Shown in pieces: positions 16,520 to 24,945 of a DNA stretch of 64,000 bases. The DNA comes from Paraburkholderia guartelaensis (GTDB taxonomy: Bacteria; Pseudomonadota; Gammaproteobacteria; Burkholderiales; Burkholderiaceae): contig NZ_SMOD01000017.1 of NCBI RefSeq assembly GCF_004353905.1, positions 62,001 to 126,000 on the forward strand, given 5' to 3'. Positions within the stretch are counted from its first letter, which is position 1, and every line of letters begins with the position of its first letter. The notes beneath the pieces were generated by a model, which saw only the letters and a list, made by a program, of their open reading frames with translations, had not been told where the DNA came from and searched no databases. Position numbers and translations under genes: made by a program.

Positions 16520-17452
16520 ATGGTATTCACGCTTGCACTGAACACGAATCCGCTGGTGAACCGCTTTGCCGAGCCGGCCGACCTGATCGATGCCATTGCG
16601 CACGACATGAAGATCCGTGACGTGCAGTTGACTCACGAGTTCATCAATCCGTCGTGGCCGGCAGCAACGACACGCAGGCTGACGCGCGAGATGCGCGCGG
16701 CGATGACGCGAACCGGCGTGCGCATCACGTCCGGCATGACGGGGCCCTACGGGCGGCTGAACCACTTCGGTCATCCGGATGCCGATGTACGCCGCTACTA
16801 CGTCGACTGGTTCAAGACCTTCGCGGATATCACCGCCGACCTGGGCGGCGATTCGATCGGTACGCAGTTCGCCATCTTCACCTACAAGGACTTCGACGAC
16901 CGGGCACGCCGCGATGCGTTGATTCAAACCGCGATCGATTGCTGGGCCGAAGTCGCCGAGCATGCGAAGGCGGCGGGTCTGAAATACGTGTTCTGGGAAC
17001 CCATGTCGATCGGCCGCGAGTTCGGCGAGACCATCGCCGCGTGCATGGCACTGCAGGACAAGCTGAGCGCGGCAAACATGGCGATTCCCATGTGGATGAT
17101 GGCCGATATCGACCACGGCGACGTCACCAGTCCCAATCCCGACGACTTCGACCCCTATGCGTGGGCGCGCGCCGTGCCGCGGGTGTCGCCGATCATTCAC
17201 ATCAAGCAGTCGCTGATGGACAAGGGCGGTCATCGTCCGTTCACCGCCGAGTTCAACGCGCGTGGCCGCATTCAGCCCGAGCCGCTGATCAAGGCGCTGC
17301 ACGAAGGCGGCGGACGCGACAACGAGATTTGCCTCGAGCTGTCGTTCAAGGAGCGCGAGCCGACCGACCGGCAAGTCGTCGAGCAGATCGCCGAATCCGT
17401 GGCGTTCTGGGCTCCGCATTTCGATTCCGGCGTTGCCGATCTGAATATCTGA
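16520..17452 (+). CDS. eryC: xylose-isomerase-like TIM-barrel epimerase, EryC-like
   Basis: This 310-residue protein of the sugar-phosphate isomerase/epimerase (xylose isomerase-like) superfamily matches the EryC/LerI type. Segments include LTHEFINPSWPA, TSGMTGPYGRLNHFGHPD, GGDSIGTQFAIFTYKD, YVFWEPMSIGREFGET, MMADIDHGD and IIHIKQS, with conserved Glu, Asp and His residues positioned as metal ligands. In Brucella EryC is a tetrulose-4-phosphate racemase acting after EryB; in Mycobacterium LerI acts on L-erythrulose-1-phosphate. The presence of DhaK/DhaL next to it makes either step possible here. It sits inside the operon, 12 bases before dhaK. Confidence 0.82.
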   Translation: MVFTLALNTNPLVNRFAEPADLIDAIAHDMKIRDVQLTHEFINPSWPAATTRRLTREMRAAMTRTGVRITSGMTGPYGRLNHFGHPDADVRRYYVDWFKTFADITADLGGDSIGTQFAIFTYKDFDDRARRDALIQTAIDCWAEVAEHAKAAGLKYVFWEPMSIGREFGETIAACMALQDKLSAANMAIPMWMMADIDHGDVTSPNPDDFDPYAWARAVPRVSPIIHIKQSLMDKGGHRPFTAEFNARGRIQPEPLIKALHEGGGRDNEICLELSFKEREPTDRQVVEQIAESVAFWAPHFDSGVADLNI

Positions 17453-17464
17453 GGAGATCCGACG

Positions 17465-18487
17465 ATGCACGGCACGAAGACACAGAAACTGATCAACGAC
17501 GGCGACGCCGCCGTCGACGAGATGCTGGAAGGCATCATGGCCGCCCACGGCGACCTGCTCACGCGCAACGACAGTGCGCCGCGCGCGATCGTCGCGCGCA
17601 ACGGGCCGCGCACCGGCAAGGTGGCGCTCGTCATCGGCGGCGGGTCGGGCCATGAGCCGACGTTTCTGGGTTTCGTCGGCAAGGGGCTGGCCGATGCAGC
17701 GGTGATCGGCAACGTCTTCGCTTCGCCGCCGCCGCAACCGGCCGTGGATGCCGCGCTCGCCGCGCATGGCGGCGCGGGCGTGCTGTTCATGTACGGCAAC
17801 TATGCCGGCGACGTGATGAATTTCGACATGGCCACCGAGATGCTCGAACTCGAGGGCGTCGACGCGCGCACGGTGCTGACGACCGACGACATCGCCTCCG
17901 CGCCGCGCGAGAAGCGCGAAACGCGCCGCGGCGTGGCGGGCAACGTGTTCATCTTCAAGGCAGCGGGCGCCGCAGCCGATCTGATGATGCCGCTCGACGA
18001 GGTGGCGCGCGTGGCGCGTCATGCCAACGCGCGCACCTACACGCTGGGAGTGGCGCTCGCGCCGTGCTCGCTGCCGCAAACGCGCCGTCCGAACTTCGAG
18101 ATCGCGCCCGGTGAAATGGAAATCGGCATGGGCATTCACGGCGAGCCGGGCATGCGCCGCGAGGCGCTGCGCACGGCCGACGCCATCACCGACGAAATCA
18201 TGGATGCGATCCTCGCCGAGATGGACGCCGCAAAGGGCGATCGCGTTGCCGTGCTCGTGAACTCGCTCGGCTCCACGCCGCTCATGGAGCTGTACATCCT
18301 CAACCGCCGCGTTGCGCAGCGGCTGAAAGAAGCGGGGCTCGTGGTGCATCGCACGCTGGTTGGGCCGCTTTGCACGTCGCTCGAGATGGCGGGCGCGTCG
18401 ATCACGGTGATGCATCTGGACGATGAACTTCAGCGTCTCATCGATCACCCGTGCGAATGCGCGATGTTTCAGCAGAGGGCAGCATGA
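17465..18487 (+). CDS. dhaK: DhaK-type dihydroxyacetone/erythrulose kinase, substrate-binding subunit
   Basis: This 340-residue DhaK domain binds a ketose covalently through a histidine, here His225 in MGIHGEPGMR. Other signatures are VALVIGGGSGHEPTFLGFVG, VLFMYGNYAGDVMNFDMA, TTDDIASAP and RGVAGNVFIFKAAGAAA. It needs the DhaL subunit, encoded next with a four-base overlap, to phosphorylate. No DhaM is present, so the pair probably uses ATP. In polyol loci of Mycobacterium similar kinases phosphorylate D- or L-erythrulose (DerK/LerK). The neighbours here suggest a C4 ketose rather than dihydroxyacetone, but this is inference. Confidence 0.85.
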   Translation: MHGTKTQKLINDGDAAVDEMLEGIMAAHGDLLTRNDSAPRAIVARNGPRTGKVALVIGGGSGHEPTFLGFVGKGLADAAVIGNVFASPPPQPAVDAALAAHGGAGVLFMYGNYAGDVMNFDMATEMLELEGVDARTVLTTDDIASAPREKRETRRGVAGNVFIFKAAGAAADLMMPLDEVARVARHANARTYTLGVALAPCSLPQTRRPNFEIAPGEMEIGMGIHGEPGMRREALRTADAITDEIMDAILAEMDAAKGDRVAVLVNSLGSTPLMELYILNRRVAQRLKEAGLVVHRTLVGPLCTSLEMAGASITVMHLDDELQRLIDHPCECAMFQQRAA

Positions 18488-19137
18488 CGCCCACGCTCAC
18501 GACCGCCGATATGGCACGCCTCTTCCGCGAACTCGCGGACGCCATCGCAAAGGCGCGCGACGAGCTTTGCCGCCTGGATGGCGAGATCGGCGATGCGGAT
18601 CACGGTATCGCGATGGAGCAGGGCTTTAGCGCCGCCTCGAAAGCGATTGAGGTGCTACCGGCGGAAGCCACCCTCGCGGATCAGTTGAACGCGGCGGCCA
18701 AGGGTTTCCTGAACGCGGTTGGCGCTTCCTCGGGACCGCTCTATGCCACGGCGTTCATGCGCGCGGCGAAGGTTGCCGGTGCACGCCAGGCACTACCGCT
18801 GAGCGAGGCGCCGGGCCTGATCGTTGCGATGGCCGAAGGCATCCACTCGCGCGGACGGGCCGAAGTCGGCGAAAAGACCATGGCCGATGTCTGGACGCCC
18901 GCGGCGGCGGCAATCGAACAAGGCATGGAGGAGGGCTTGCCGGTGCGCGAGATCATGACGCGCGCAGGCGAGGCGGCAACGGCGGGCGCCGAGTCGACGA
19001 TCGCGATGGTCGCGACCAAGGGGCGGTCGTCGCGTCTCGGTGAACGTAGCATCGGACACATGGATCCGGGTGCGGCGTCGGCCGCGATGGTGGTCAATGT
19101 GATCGTAGAAAACTGGAGGAGACATGGCACAGATTAA
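18484..19137 (+). CDS. dhaL: DhaL-type kinase subunit (nucleotide-binding)
   Basis: This 217-residue DhaL domain is an all-helical barrel that holds ATP with magnesium bound by aspartates. The DGEIGDADHGIAMEQGF motif contains the metal-binding DxDxxxxD-like Asp residues. SSGPLYATAFMRAA, GEKTMADVWTPAA and the C-terminal LGERSIGHMDPGAAS are family signatures. The start ATG overlaps the dhaK stop (ATGA), a sign of coupled translation. With DhaK it forms a two-subunit kinase, probably for erythrulose or another ketotetrose in this operon. The absence of a PTS-type DhaM argues for ATP as phosphate donor. Confidence 0.86.
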   Translation: MTPTLTTADMARLFRELADAIAKARDELCRLDGEIGDADHGIAMEQGFSAASKAIEVLPAEATLADQLNAAAKGFLNAVGASSGPLYATAFMRAAKVAGARQALPLSEAPGLIVAMAEGIHSRGRAEVGEKTMADVWTPAAAAIEQGMEEGLPVREIMTRAGEAATAGAESTIAMVATKGRSSRLGERSIGHMDPGAASAAMVVNVIVENWRRHGTD

Positions 19138-19188
19138 TTGGGCAGACGGCCGGCAAAGCCGTCGTTCCGACGCAAGGGAGGTGAGCCA

Positions 19189-19845
19189 ATGAGCGCCATT
19201 GCTCCATCGACGAAAGGTCATTCTGGGCACAAGGCTCGCCTCGTGATCGAAGTGGTGTTGCTGGTGATTCTGCTGGTTGCGATGGCGATGAGCACGAAGG
19301 TCGTGAAGATCGGCTCCAGCGCGGACTCGCAGACCCAGGAATTCGAGCCGGCTGCCTACGGCAAGAAGCAATTCCCGAAAACCCAGGCAGCCATCGAAAA
19401 GCGTGCGGTCGATGCCGCGACGCTGGCGGCTGCCATCGCCAAAGATCAGGACGCGGCGGGCAAGCAGTACGGCGTGGCTGGTGGCGGCGTGGGTCCCGAG
19501 ATGTCGGTGAAGTTCACTGGCGTAGCGGGCAAGGAAGATGCGGGCGTGTACGAAGTGAAGGTGCCTGGCTTGCCTGATTCGCTTGTCGTGCGCGTACAAA
19601 CGGGGCCGGCGATCAACGGCACGGATCTGCGCGACGCCACCGGCGACATCAGCTTCGGGCAGTTCACCAACCAGATCGACTATCAGAACGCCGGCTACGC
19701 GATCAATGCGGAAATGAAGAAGAAGGTCCTGTCGAAAATCGATACGACCAAACTCACTGGCAAGACCGTCTCGGTCGTCGGCGTGTTCCAGCTGATCAAT
19801 CCGAACGGCTGGCTCGTTACTCCTGTGAAGCTGGACGTCAAATGA
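19189..19845 (+). CDS. DUF2291 family periplasmic protein linked to a sugar ABC transporter
   Basis: This 218-residue protein has one membrane segment near the N-terminus (VIEVVLLVILLVAMAMS) and a periplasmic domain with AKDQDAAGKQYGVAG, YEVKVPGLPDSLVVRVQTGP and GTDLRDATGDISFGQF, which fit DUF2291. Family members are annotated as lipoproteins, but no lipobox cysteine follows the hydrophobic segment here, so it is probably anchored by an uncleaved helix. The ATG at 19189 has a GGGAGGTGAG site. Its stop overlaps the ABC ATPase start (ATGA). Such genes regularly accompany ribose-type importers for small polyols or sugars; the exact role is unknown. Confidence 0.75.
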   Translation: MSAIAPSTKGHSGHKARLVIEVVLLVILLVAMAMSTKVVKIGSSADSQTQEFEPAAYGKKQFPKTQAAIEKRAVDAATLAAAIAKDQDAAGKQYGVAGGGVGPEMSVKFTGVAGKEDAGVYEVKVPGLPDSLVVRVQTGPAINGTDLRDATGDISFGQFTNQIDYQNAGYAINAEMKKKVLSKIDTTKLTGKTVSVVGVFQLINPNGWLVTPVKLDVK

Positions 19846-21398
19846 GTACCGCGACCCCAATCACGACACCTGCCGCAACGAAGGACGGCGTCCTGCTGTC
19901 CGCGCGCAACATCGTCAAGTCATACGGCGGGGTGCATGCCCTGAAGGGCGTGAACTTCGAGATCCATCGCGGCAAGGTCACGACGTTGTTCGGCGAGAAC
20001 GGCGCAGGCAAGTCGACTTTGATGAAGATTCTCTCCGGCGTGGAAAAGCCCACGTCGGGTGAGATCGAACTCGACGGCGAGCGCGTCGCTTTTGCCTCGT
20101 CGAGCGATGCGCGCGATCACGGCATCTCGATCATTCACCAGGAGTTGAGCCTCGCGCCCAATCTGAGCGTGCGCGACAACATCTTCATGGGCCGCGAGTT
20201 GCGCACGCCGACCGGCGTGGACTTTACCGAGGAGGCGCGCCAGACGCAGGCGCTGATGGTCGACCTCGAAGAAGAGATCGACCCGCTGACGCTGGTCCAC
20301 GACCTGCGCCTCGGCCAGCAGCAGGTGGTCGAGATCGCGCGTGCGCTCTCGGTCGATTCGCGCATCCTCATCATGGACGAGCCGACTTCCGCGCTGAGCG
20401 CCTCCGAGGTCGAGGTGCTCTTCAAGGTGATTCGCGATCTGACGAGCCGCGGCGTTTCGATCGTGTACATCTCGCACCATCTCGAAGAGGCATTGCAGGT
20501 CACGGACTACGCGGTGGTCCTGCGCGACGGCAGGATCACCGCAACGGCGCAGAGGAAGGACATCGACCTCGGGTGGATCGTGCGCAACATGGTCGGCGAG
20601 AATTTCGATCTCGGGTCGCCGCCGACGGGCTACGCGTTCGGCGACGTCGCGCTCGACATCGACGACATCAGTGTCGCCGATGAATCGGGCACGGGCACCT
20701 CGGTGGTCGATCATCTGTCGCTCAAGGTGCGCGCAGGCGAGATCGTCTGCATCTACGGATTGATGGGCGCTGGCCGCACGGAACTGCTCGAAGCGGTGGC
20801 CGGCCGCACGCACCTTCCCGTCACGGGCGGCAAGGTGCTGCTCGAGGGCGAGAACATGGCGTCGCTGAGCATCGCCGAGCGGATCGCGAAGGGCCTCGTG
20901 CTGGTGCCGGAGGACCGGCAGCGCGATGGCCTCGTGCCGACCATGAGCGTGGGCTCGAACATGTCGCTCGCGAGCATCCGCTCCTTCGTGAAGGGCTTCT
21001 TGATGTCGCCCGGCGCCGAGCGCGAACTCGTGGGCGAATCGATCCGCAACGTGCACGTCAAGACCTCGGGAGCGGGTGCATCGATCCGCTCGCTCTCGGG
21101 CGGCAATCAGCAAAAGGTAGTGATCGGCAAGATGCTGGCGACCGGGCCGAAAGTCATCCTGCTCGACGAACCCAGCCGCGGTATCGACATCGGCGCGAAA
21201 GCGGAGGTGTTTCGCCTGCTCGCGGAAAACGCGAAGCAAGGTTTGGCCGTGGTCTATTCGACTTCGGAAGTCGGGGAGTGTCTGAGCGTCGCGCATCGCA
21301 TCGTCGTGATGCGGCGCGGCAAGATATCCGCCGAATTCGGACCGGATGCCAACAAGGACGACATCATGGCCGCCTCGGGCGAAGCCGTTGTTGTCTGA
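19842..21398 (+). CDS. sugar/polyol ABC importer, two-domain ATPase (RbsA/XylG type)
   Basis: This 518-residue protein has tandem ATPase domains. The first has Walker A GENGAGKST (about residue 50), signature-like LRLGQQQVVEIARAL and Walker B RILIMDEPTSALS. The second has the degenerate Walker A GLMGAGRTE, signature LSGGNQQKVVIGKML and VILLDEPSRGIDIG. This is the RbsA/XylG/MglA layout that energises a carbohydrate importer of the CUT2 class. It overlaps the DUF2291 stop and precedes permease and binding-protein genes, completing one transporter. Likely substrate: the polyol (or its ketose) used by the operon. Confidence 0.9.
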   Translation: MSTATPITTPAATKDGVLLSARNIVKSYGGVHALKGVNFEIHRGKVTTLFGENGAGKSTLMKILSGVEKPTSGEIELDGERVAFASSSDARDHGISIIHQELSLAPNLSVRDNIFMGRELRTPTGVDFTEEARQTQALMVDLEEEIDPLTLVHDLRLGQQQVVEIARALSVDSRILIMDEPTSALSASEVEVLFKVIRDLTSRGVSIVYISHHLEEALQVTDYAVVLRDGRITATAQRKDIDLGWIVRNMVGENFDLGSPPTGYAFGDVALDIDDISVADESGTGTSVVDHLSLKVRAGEIVCIYGLMGAGRTELLEAVAGRTHLPVTGGKVLLEGENMASLSIAERIAKGLVLVPEDRQRDGLVPTMSVGSNMSLASIRSFVKGFLMSPGAERELVGESIRNVHVKTSGAGASIRSLSGGNQQKVVIGKMLATGPKVILLDEPSRGIDIGAKAEVFRLLAENAKQGLAVVYSTSEVGECLSVAHRIVVMRRGKISAEFGPDANKDDIMAASGEAVVV

Positions 21399-21425
21399 TC
21401 GAAGCAATGCCAGGAGACATTCAAC

Positions 21426-22520
21426 ATGAACCATGCCGCCAAAACACCGAGATCCAGTCGCTTCGGCGGAGAAGGGCTTGACTTCGGCAAGATCCTGCTC
21501 GAAGGACGTGCGTTTTTCGCGCTGATCGCCATCGTCATTATCTTTTCCTTTCTGTCACCCAATTATTTCGCACTAGAAAATTTCCTGACGATGGCCTCGC
21601 ACGTGGCCATTTACGGAATTCTTGCGATCGGCATGCTGCTCGTGATCATCAACGGGGGGATCGACCTCTCGGTTGGCTCCACGCTCGGACTCTCCGGTGT
21701 CGTCGCGGGATTCTTCATGCAGGGCGTGACGCTGAACATGTTGGGTGTCGTGGTGTATCCGCCGGTCTGGGTCGTGGTCGTGCTGTGCTGCGCGCTCGGC
21801 GCTCTCATTGGCCTCGTCAACGGGATTCTCATCGCGCGCTTCCGGGTGCCGGCCTTCGTCGCCACGCTCGGCGTCATGTATGTCGTGCGCGGGTTCGCGC
21901 TGCTGATGACCAACGGTCTCACCTACAACAACCTGGGCGGACAGGCAGACCTTGGCAATACCGGTTTCGACTGGCTTGGCTTCGACCGGCTGTTCAACGT
22001 GCCGGTGGGCGTGCTGATTCTGGTGGTGATCGCGGTTCTCTGCAGCCTCGTGCTCAATCGCTCGGCATTCGGCCGCTGGCTCTACGCATCGGGCGGCAAT
22101 GCCCGCGCGGCGGAACTCTCCGGCGTGCCGGTAAAACACGTGCAGATCAGCGTGTACATGCTTTCGGGCATCTGCGCCGCGATCGCCGGGCTGATTCTGT
22201 CCTCCCAGCTCACCTCCGCCGGTCCGACGGCGGGCACGAGCTACGAGCTGACGGCCATCGCGGCCGTGGTGATCGGAGGCGCGTCGCTGATGGGCGGCAC
22301 CGGCAATATCCGCGGCACGCTGCTCGGCGCATTCGTGATCGGCTTTCTGTCCGACGGTCTCGTGATCATCGGCATCTCGTCTTACTGGCAAACCGTATTC
22401 ACCGGCGCGGTCATCGTCCTCGCGGTGTTGCTGAACGCCATTCAATATCGCCGCCGCGTCAAGCGTCCCGCGCCGACCGGTGGACAACTGGCTTCTTCGC
22501 AAGGCGGCGGCAAGGCATGA
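21426..22520 (+). CDS. sugar/polyol ABC importer permease (RbsC type)
   Basis: This 364-residue integral membrane protein of the CUT2 permease family has about 9-10 hydrophobic helices. LLVIINGGIDLSVGSTLGLS and GRWLYASGGNARAAELSGV are hallmarks of RbsC/XylH/AraH proteins. The second is the cytoplasmic coupling loop that contacts the ATPase. A GGAGACATTCAAC ribosome site precedes the ATG. It pairs with the ATPase just upstream and the binding protein downstream. Confidence 0.9.
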   Translation: MNHAAKTPRSSRFGGEGLDFGKILLEGRAFFALIAIVIIFSFLSPNYFALENFLTMASHVAIYGILAIGMLLVIINGGIDLSVGSTLGLSGVVAGFFMQGVTLNMLGVVVYPPVWVVVVLCCALGALIGLVNGILIARFRVPAFVATLGVMYVVRGFALLMTNGLTYNNLGGQADLGNTGFDWLGFDRLFNVPVGVLILVVIAVLCSLVLNRSAFGRWLYASGGNARAAELSGVPVKHVQISVYMLSGICAAIAGLILSSQLTSAGPTAGTSYELTAIAAVVIGGASLMGGTGNIRGTLLGAFVIGFLSDGLVIIGISSYWQTVFTGAVIVLAVLLNAIQYRRRVKRPAPTGGQLASSQGGGKA

Positions 22521-22589
22521 GCAGTACGGCCGGCAAGCGAGAAGTGAATTGAAGCTTTACACCATCATCAACTGAGGAGGAGACATCTC

Positions 22590-23543
22590 ATGACCTTCAA
22601 GACAAAGACCACCATCCTTGCAGCCTTAGTTCTGGCCGCGCCCTTGTTCGCCGGACAGGCTCATGCAGCCGGCGGACTCATCAGCATCATCGTCAACGAT
22701 CCTGCGAACCCGTACTGGCTTGCCGAAGGCAACATCGCTTCTGCCGAAGCCAAAAAGCTCGGCTACACCGCCAACGTATCCGCATCGAAGGGCGACACGA
22801 ATACCGAGAGTCAGCAGATCGACACTGCCATCACCAACAAGTCGGTCGCGATCATTCTCGACCCGGCCAACGCCAGCGGTTCCGTTGGCGCGGTGAAGAA
22901 GGCGATCGCCGCGAAGATTCCGGTGTTCCTCGTCAACGCGGAAATCAATCAGCCGGGCCTCGCGAAGGCGCAGCTGGTGTCGAACAACGCTCAAGGCGCC
23001 GCTCTGGGTGCTCAGCAATGGGTCAAGGACGTTGGCTCGAAAGGCAACTACGTCGAACTGCTCGGCGCGCCGTCCGACAACAACGCCGCGACGCGCTCGA
23101 ATGGCTACAAATCGGTGCTGAGTCAGTATCCGGATCTGAAGATGGTGGGCTCTCAGGTGGCCAACTGGGACCGCACGCAAGGTTTCAACGCCACGCAGAG
23201 CCTGTTGCAGGCGCATCCGGACGTGATTGGCGTCATCAGCGGCAACGACGAAATGGCGCTCGGCGCGATCGCCGCGCTCAAGCAGGCAGGCAAGCTCAAG
23301 AGCGTGAAGGTCGGCGGCTTCGACGGTTCGCCCGCAGCGGTCGACGCGGTCAAGGCCGGCGAGTTGCAGTACACGGTACTGCAGCCGGTCGCCGAGTTCT
23401 CGGCCAAAGCGGTGCAGGAAGCAGACCAGTACCTGAAAACCGGCAAGACGGGCGCATCGAGCGAGAAGCAGCTGTTCGACTGCGTGCTGATCACCAAAGC
23501 GAACGCCTCGAAGTACACCGCGCCGTTCGTGCTATCGAAGTGA
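22590..23543 (+). CDS. sugar/polyol ABC importer periplasmic binding protein
   Basis: This 317-residue periplasmic-binding-protein type I has a clear signal peptide (LVLAAPLFAGQAHA, cleavage near residue 26). The mature part contains IIVNDPANPYWLAEGNIA, SQQIDTAITNKSVAIILDP, GAPSDNNAATRSNGY and VIGVISGNDEMALGAIAALK, as in RbsB-like proteins that bind ribose, erythritol or similar compounds. A GAGGAGGAGAC site precedes the ATG. A strong hairpin follows the stop, as often seen after binding-protein genes, probably keeping this message abundant relative to the downstream isomerase genes. Confidence 0.9.
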   Translation: MTFKTKTTILAALVLAAPLFAGQAHAAGGLISIIVNDPANPYWLAEGNIASAEAKKLGYTANVSASKGDTNTESQQIDTAITNKSVAIILDPANASGSVGAVKKAIAAKIPVFLVNAEINQPGLAKAQLVSNNAQGAALGAQQWVKDVGSKGNYVELLGAPSDNNAATRSNGYKSVLSQYPDLKMVGSQVANWDRTQGFNATQSLLQAHPDVIGVISGNDEMALGAIAALKQAGKLKSVKVGGFDGSPAAVDAVKAGELQYTVLQPVAEFSAKAVQEADQYLKTGKTGASSEKQLFDCVLITKANASKYTAPFVLSK

Positions 23544-23567
23544 GTCGACTGGCGTATTGATCGATGT

Positions 23568-23606
23568 GCCGGACTGGCGGCTCGGGTCACTCCCGCCGGT
23601 TCCGGC
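23568..23606 (+). terminator. intercistronic hairpin after the binding-protein gene
   Basis: GCCGGACTGGCGG and CCGCCGGTTCCGGC pair over 13 bp with one bulge and one G-U pair around a 12-base loop. No T-run follows, so it is more likely an mRNA-stabilising or partial-termination hairpin than a full terminator. It lies between the binding protein and tpiA. Confidence 0.55.
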
Positions 23607-23653
23607 GCGACATGCGCTGCTAAACGTAAGCGCAGATGCGCAACAAGGTAACC

Positions 23654-24415
23654 ATGACTGATTCCCTCTTTTGGGTCGGTACGAGCTGGAAGATGAACAA
23701 GACGCTCGCGGAAGCGATTGCTTTTGCCGAGCGCATGCTTGCCAGCCCCGACGATCCACGAATTCAGTGCTTCGTAATTCCGCCTTTCACCGCGATTCGG
23801 GAAGTCAAATCGATTCTTGCGGAGACCGACATCAAGGTCGGCGCGCAAAACATGCATTGGGCCGAGCAGGGCGCCTGGACCGGCGAGATTGCGCCGCCGA
23901 TGCTGGTCGATTGCGGAATGGACCTCGTCGAACTCGGCCATTCCGAACGACGCGAGCATTTCGGCGAGACCGACGACACCGTTGGCCTGAAGGTCGAGGC
24001 GGCCGTGCGCCACGGGCTGACGCCGCTGATCTGTATCGGCGAGACGCTCGCCGACAAGCAAAGCGGCCGCGCCGCGGAAGTGCTGGCTGCCGAGGTCCGT
24101 GGCGCACTGGCAAGACTCAGCCCGCAGCAGCGCGCTGCGCCGATTCTGCTCGCGTACGAGCCGGTGTGGGCCATTGGCGAACACGGCGTTCCCGCCAGCC
24201 CCGAATACGCCGACGCGCGACAAGCGGAAATCAGTCAGGTCGCGCAGACGATTCTAGGCCGCCGCATACCGTGCCTGTACGGCGGCTCGGTCAACCCCGA
24301 CAACTGCGCGGAACTCACCGCCTGCCCGAATATCGATGGGCTCTTCATCGGTCGTTCGGCCTGGAATGTGAGCGGATATCTGGACATTTTGAAGCGTGTC
24401 GGGGCAGTGCTTTGA
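23654..24415 (+). CDS. tpiA: triosephosphate-isomerase-family enzyme, EryH-like
   Basis: This 253-residue TIM-family isomerase has SWKMNKT near the N-terminus (catalytic lysine), CGMDLVELGHSERREHFGE (catalytic histidine), LAYEPVWAIGE (catalytic glutamate) and CLYGGSVNPDNCAEL (phosphate site). I start at ATG 23654 after AAGG; the frame is open from 23636. In Brucella and Rhizobium a second TpiA in the erythritol locus (EryH) converts D-3-tetrulose-4-phosphate to D-erythrulose-4-phosphate. Its place with rpiB behind eryABC-like genes argues for the same role rather than glycolysis. Confidence 0.85.
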   Translation: MTDSLFWVGTSWKMNKTLAEAIAFAERMLASPDDPRIQCFVIPPFTAIREVKSILAETDIKVGAQNMHWAEQGAWTGEIAPPMLVDCGMDLVELGHSERREHFGETDDTVGLKVEAAVRHGLTPLICIGETLADKQSGRAAEVLAAEVRGALARLSPQQRAAPILLAYEPVWAIGEHGVPASPEYADARQAEISQVAQTILGRRIPCLYGGSVNPDNCAELTACPNIDGLFIGRSAWNVSGYLDILKRVGAVL

Positions 24416-24458
24416 CCTCGATGCGGGCTTGCCAACCCTTATTCTCAAGGAGATCGTC

Positions 24459-24914
24459 ATGAAAGTGGCCATTGGAGGCGACAGTGCCGGAGTCGGATTG
24501 GCCCGGGTGCTGGCCGACTATCTGAAAGATCGTTTCGACGTTTTCGAAGTGTCGAGCAACGAATCGAATCCGAACGAGTTTTACGCCAATCTCTCAGACC
24601 GTGTGGCATCCGGCGTGATCAGCGGCGCATATGACCGGGCCATTCTCGTGTGCGGCACCGGCATCGGCGTCAGCATTTCGGCGAACAAGGTGCCGGGCAT
24701 TCGCGCCGCGTTGTGCCACGACACCTACTCCGCGGAACGCGCGGCGCTTTCGAATAATGCGCAGATCATCACAATGGGTTCACGTGTGATCGGGCCTGAG
24801 GTGGCCAAGGCCATTGCCGACGCATTTCTGGACAACACGTTCGACGAAAACGGGCGAAGCGCAGGCAACGTCGCGGCGATCAACGAAGTGGATTCGAAAT
24901 ATCACCACCGGTGA
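24459..24914 (+). CDS. rpiB: RpiB/LacAB-family isomerase, EryI/DerI-like
   Basis: This 151-residue RpiB-family sugar-phosphate isomerase starts at ATG 24459 after AAGGAGATCGTC. MKVAIGGDSAGVGLARVLAD replaces the usual MKIAIGSDHAG start, and the active-site CGTGIGVSISANKVPGIRAA carries the catalytic cysteine. It is last in the rightward operon. EryI of Brucella and DerI of Mycobacterium, both RpiB homologues, convert D-erythrulose-4-phosphate to D-erythrose-4-phosphate, feeding the pentose phosphate pathway. The GDSAG (Ser for His) change is compatible with a non-ribose substrate; this is inference. Confidence 0.86.
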   Translation: MKVAIGGDSAGVGLARVLADYLKDRFDVFEVSSNESNPNEFYANLSDRVASGVISGAYDRAILVCGTGIGVSISANKVPGIRAALCHDTYSAERAALSNNAQIITMGSRVIGPEVAKAIADAFLDNTFDENGRSAGNVAAINEVDSKYHHR

Positions 24915-24945
24915 CTTGAAGGGCCTCCTGCGCGGCTGTGTGTCG

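Noticed and set aside
16460..18448. 662-codon minus-strand frame opposite eryC and dhaK
   Set aside because: His/Arg-rich shadow of well-supported plus-strand genes; no ribosome site or family motif.
17465..19137. PTS-dependent dihydroxyacetone kinase
   Set aside because: No DhaM or EI/HPr-like gene is present and the context is tetritol metabolism, so a PTS-driven system is unlikely here.
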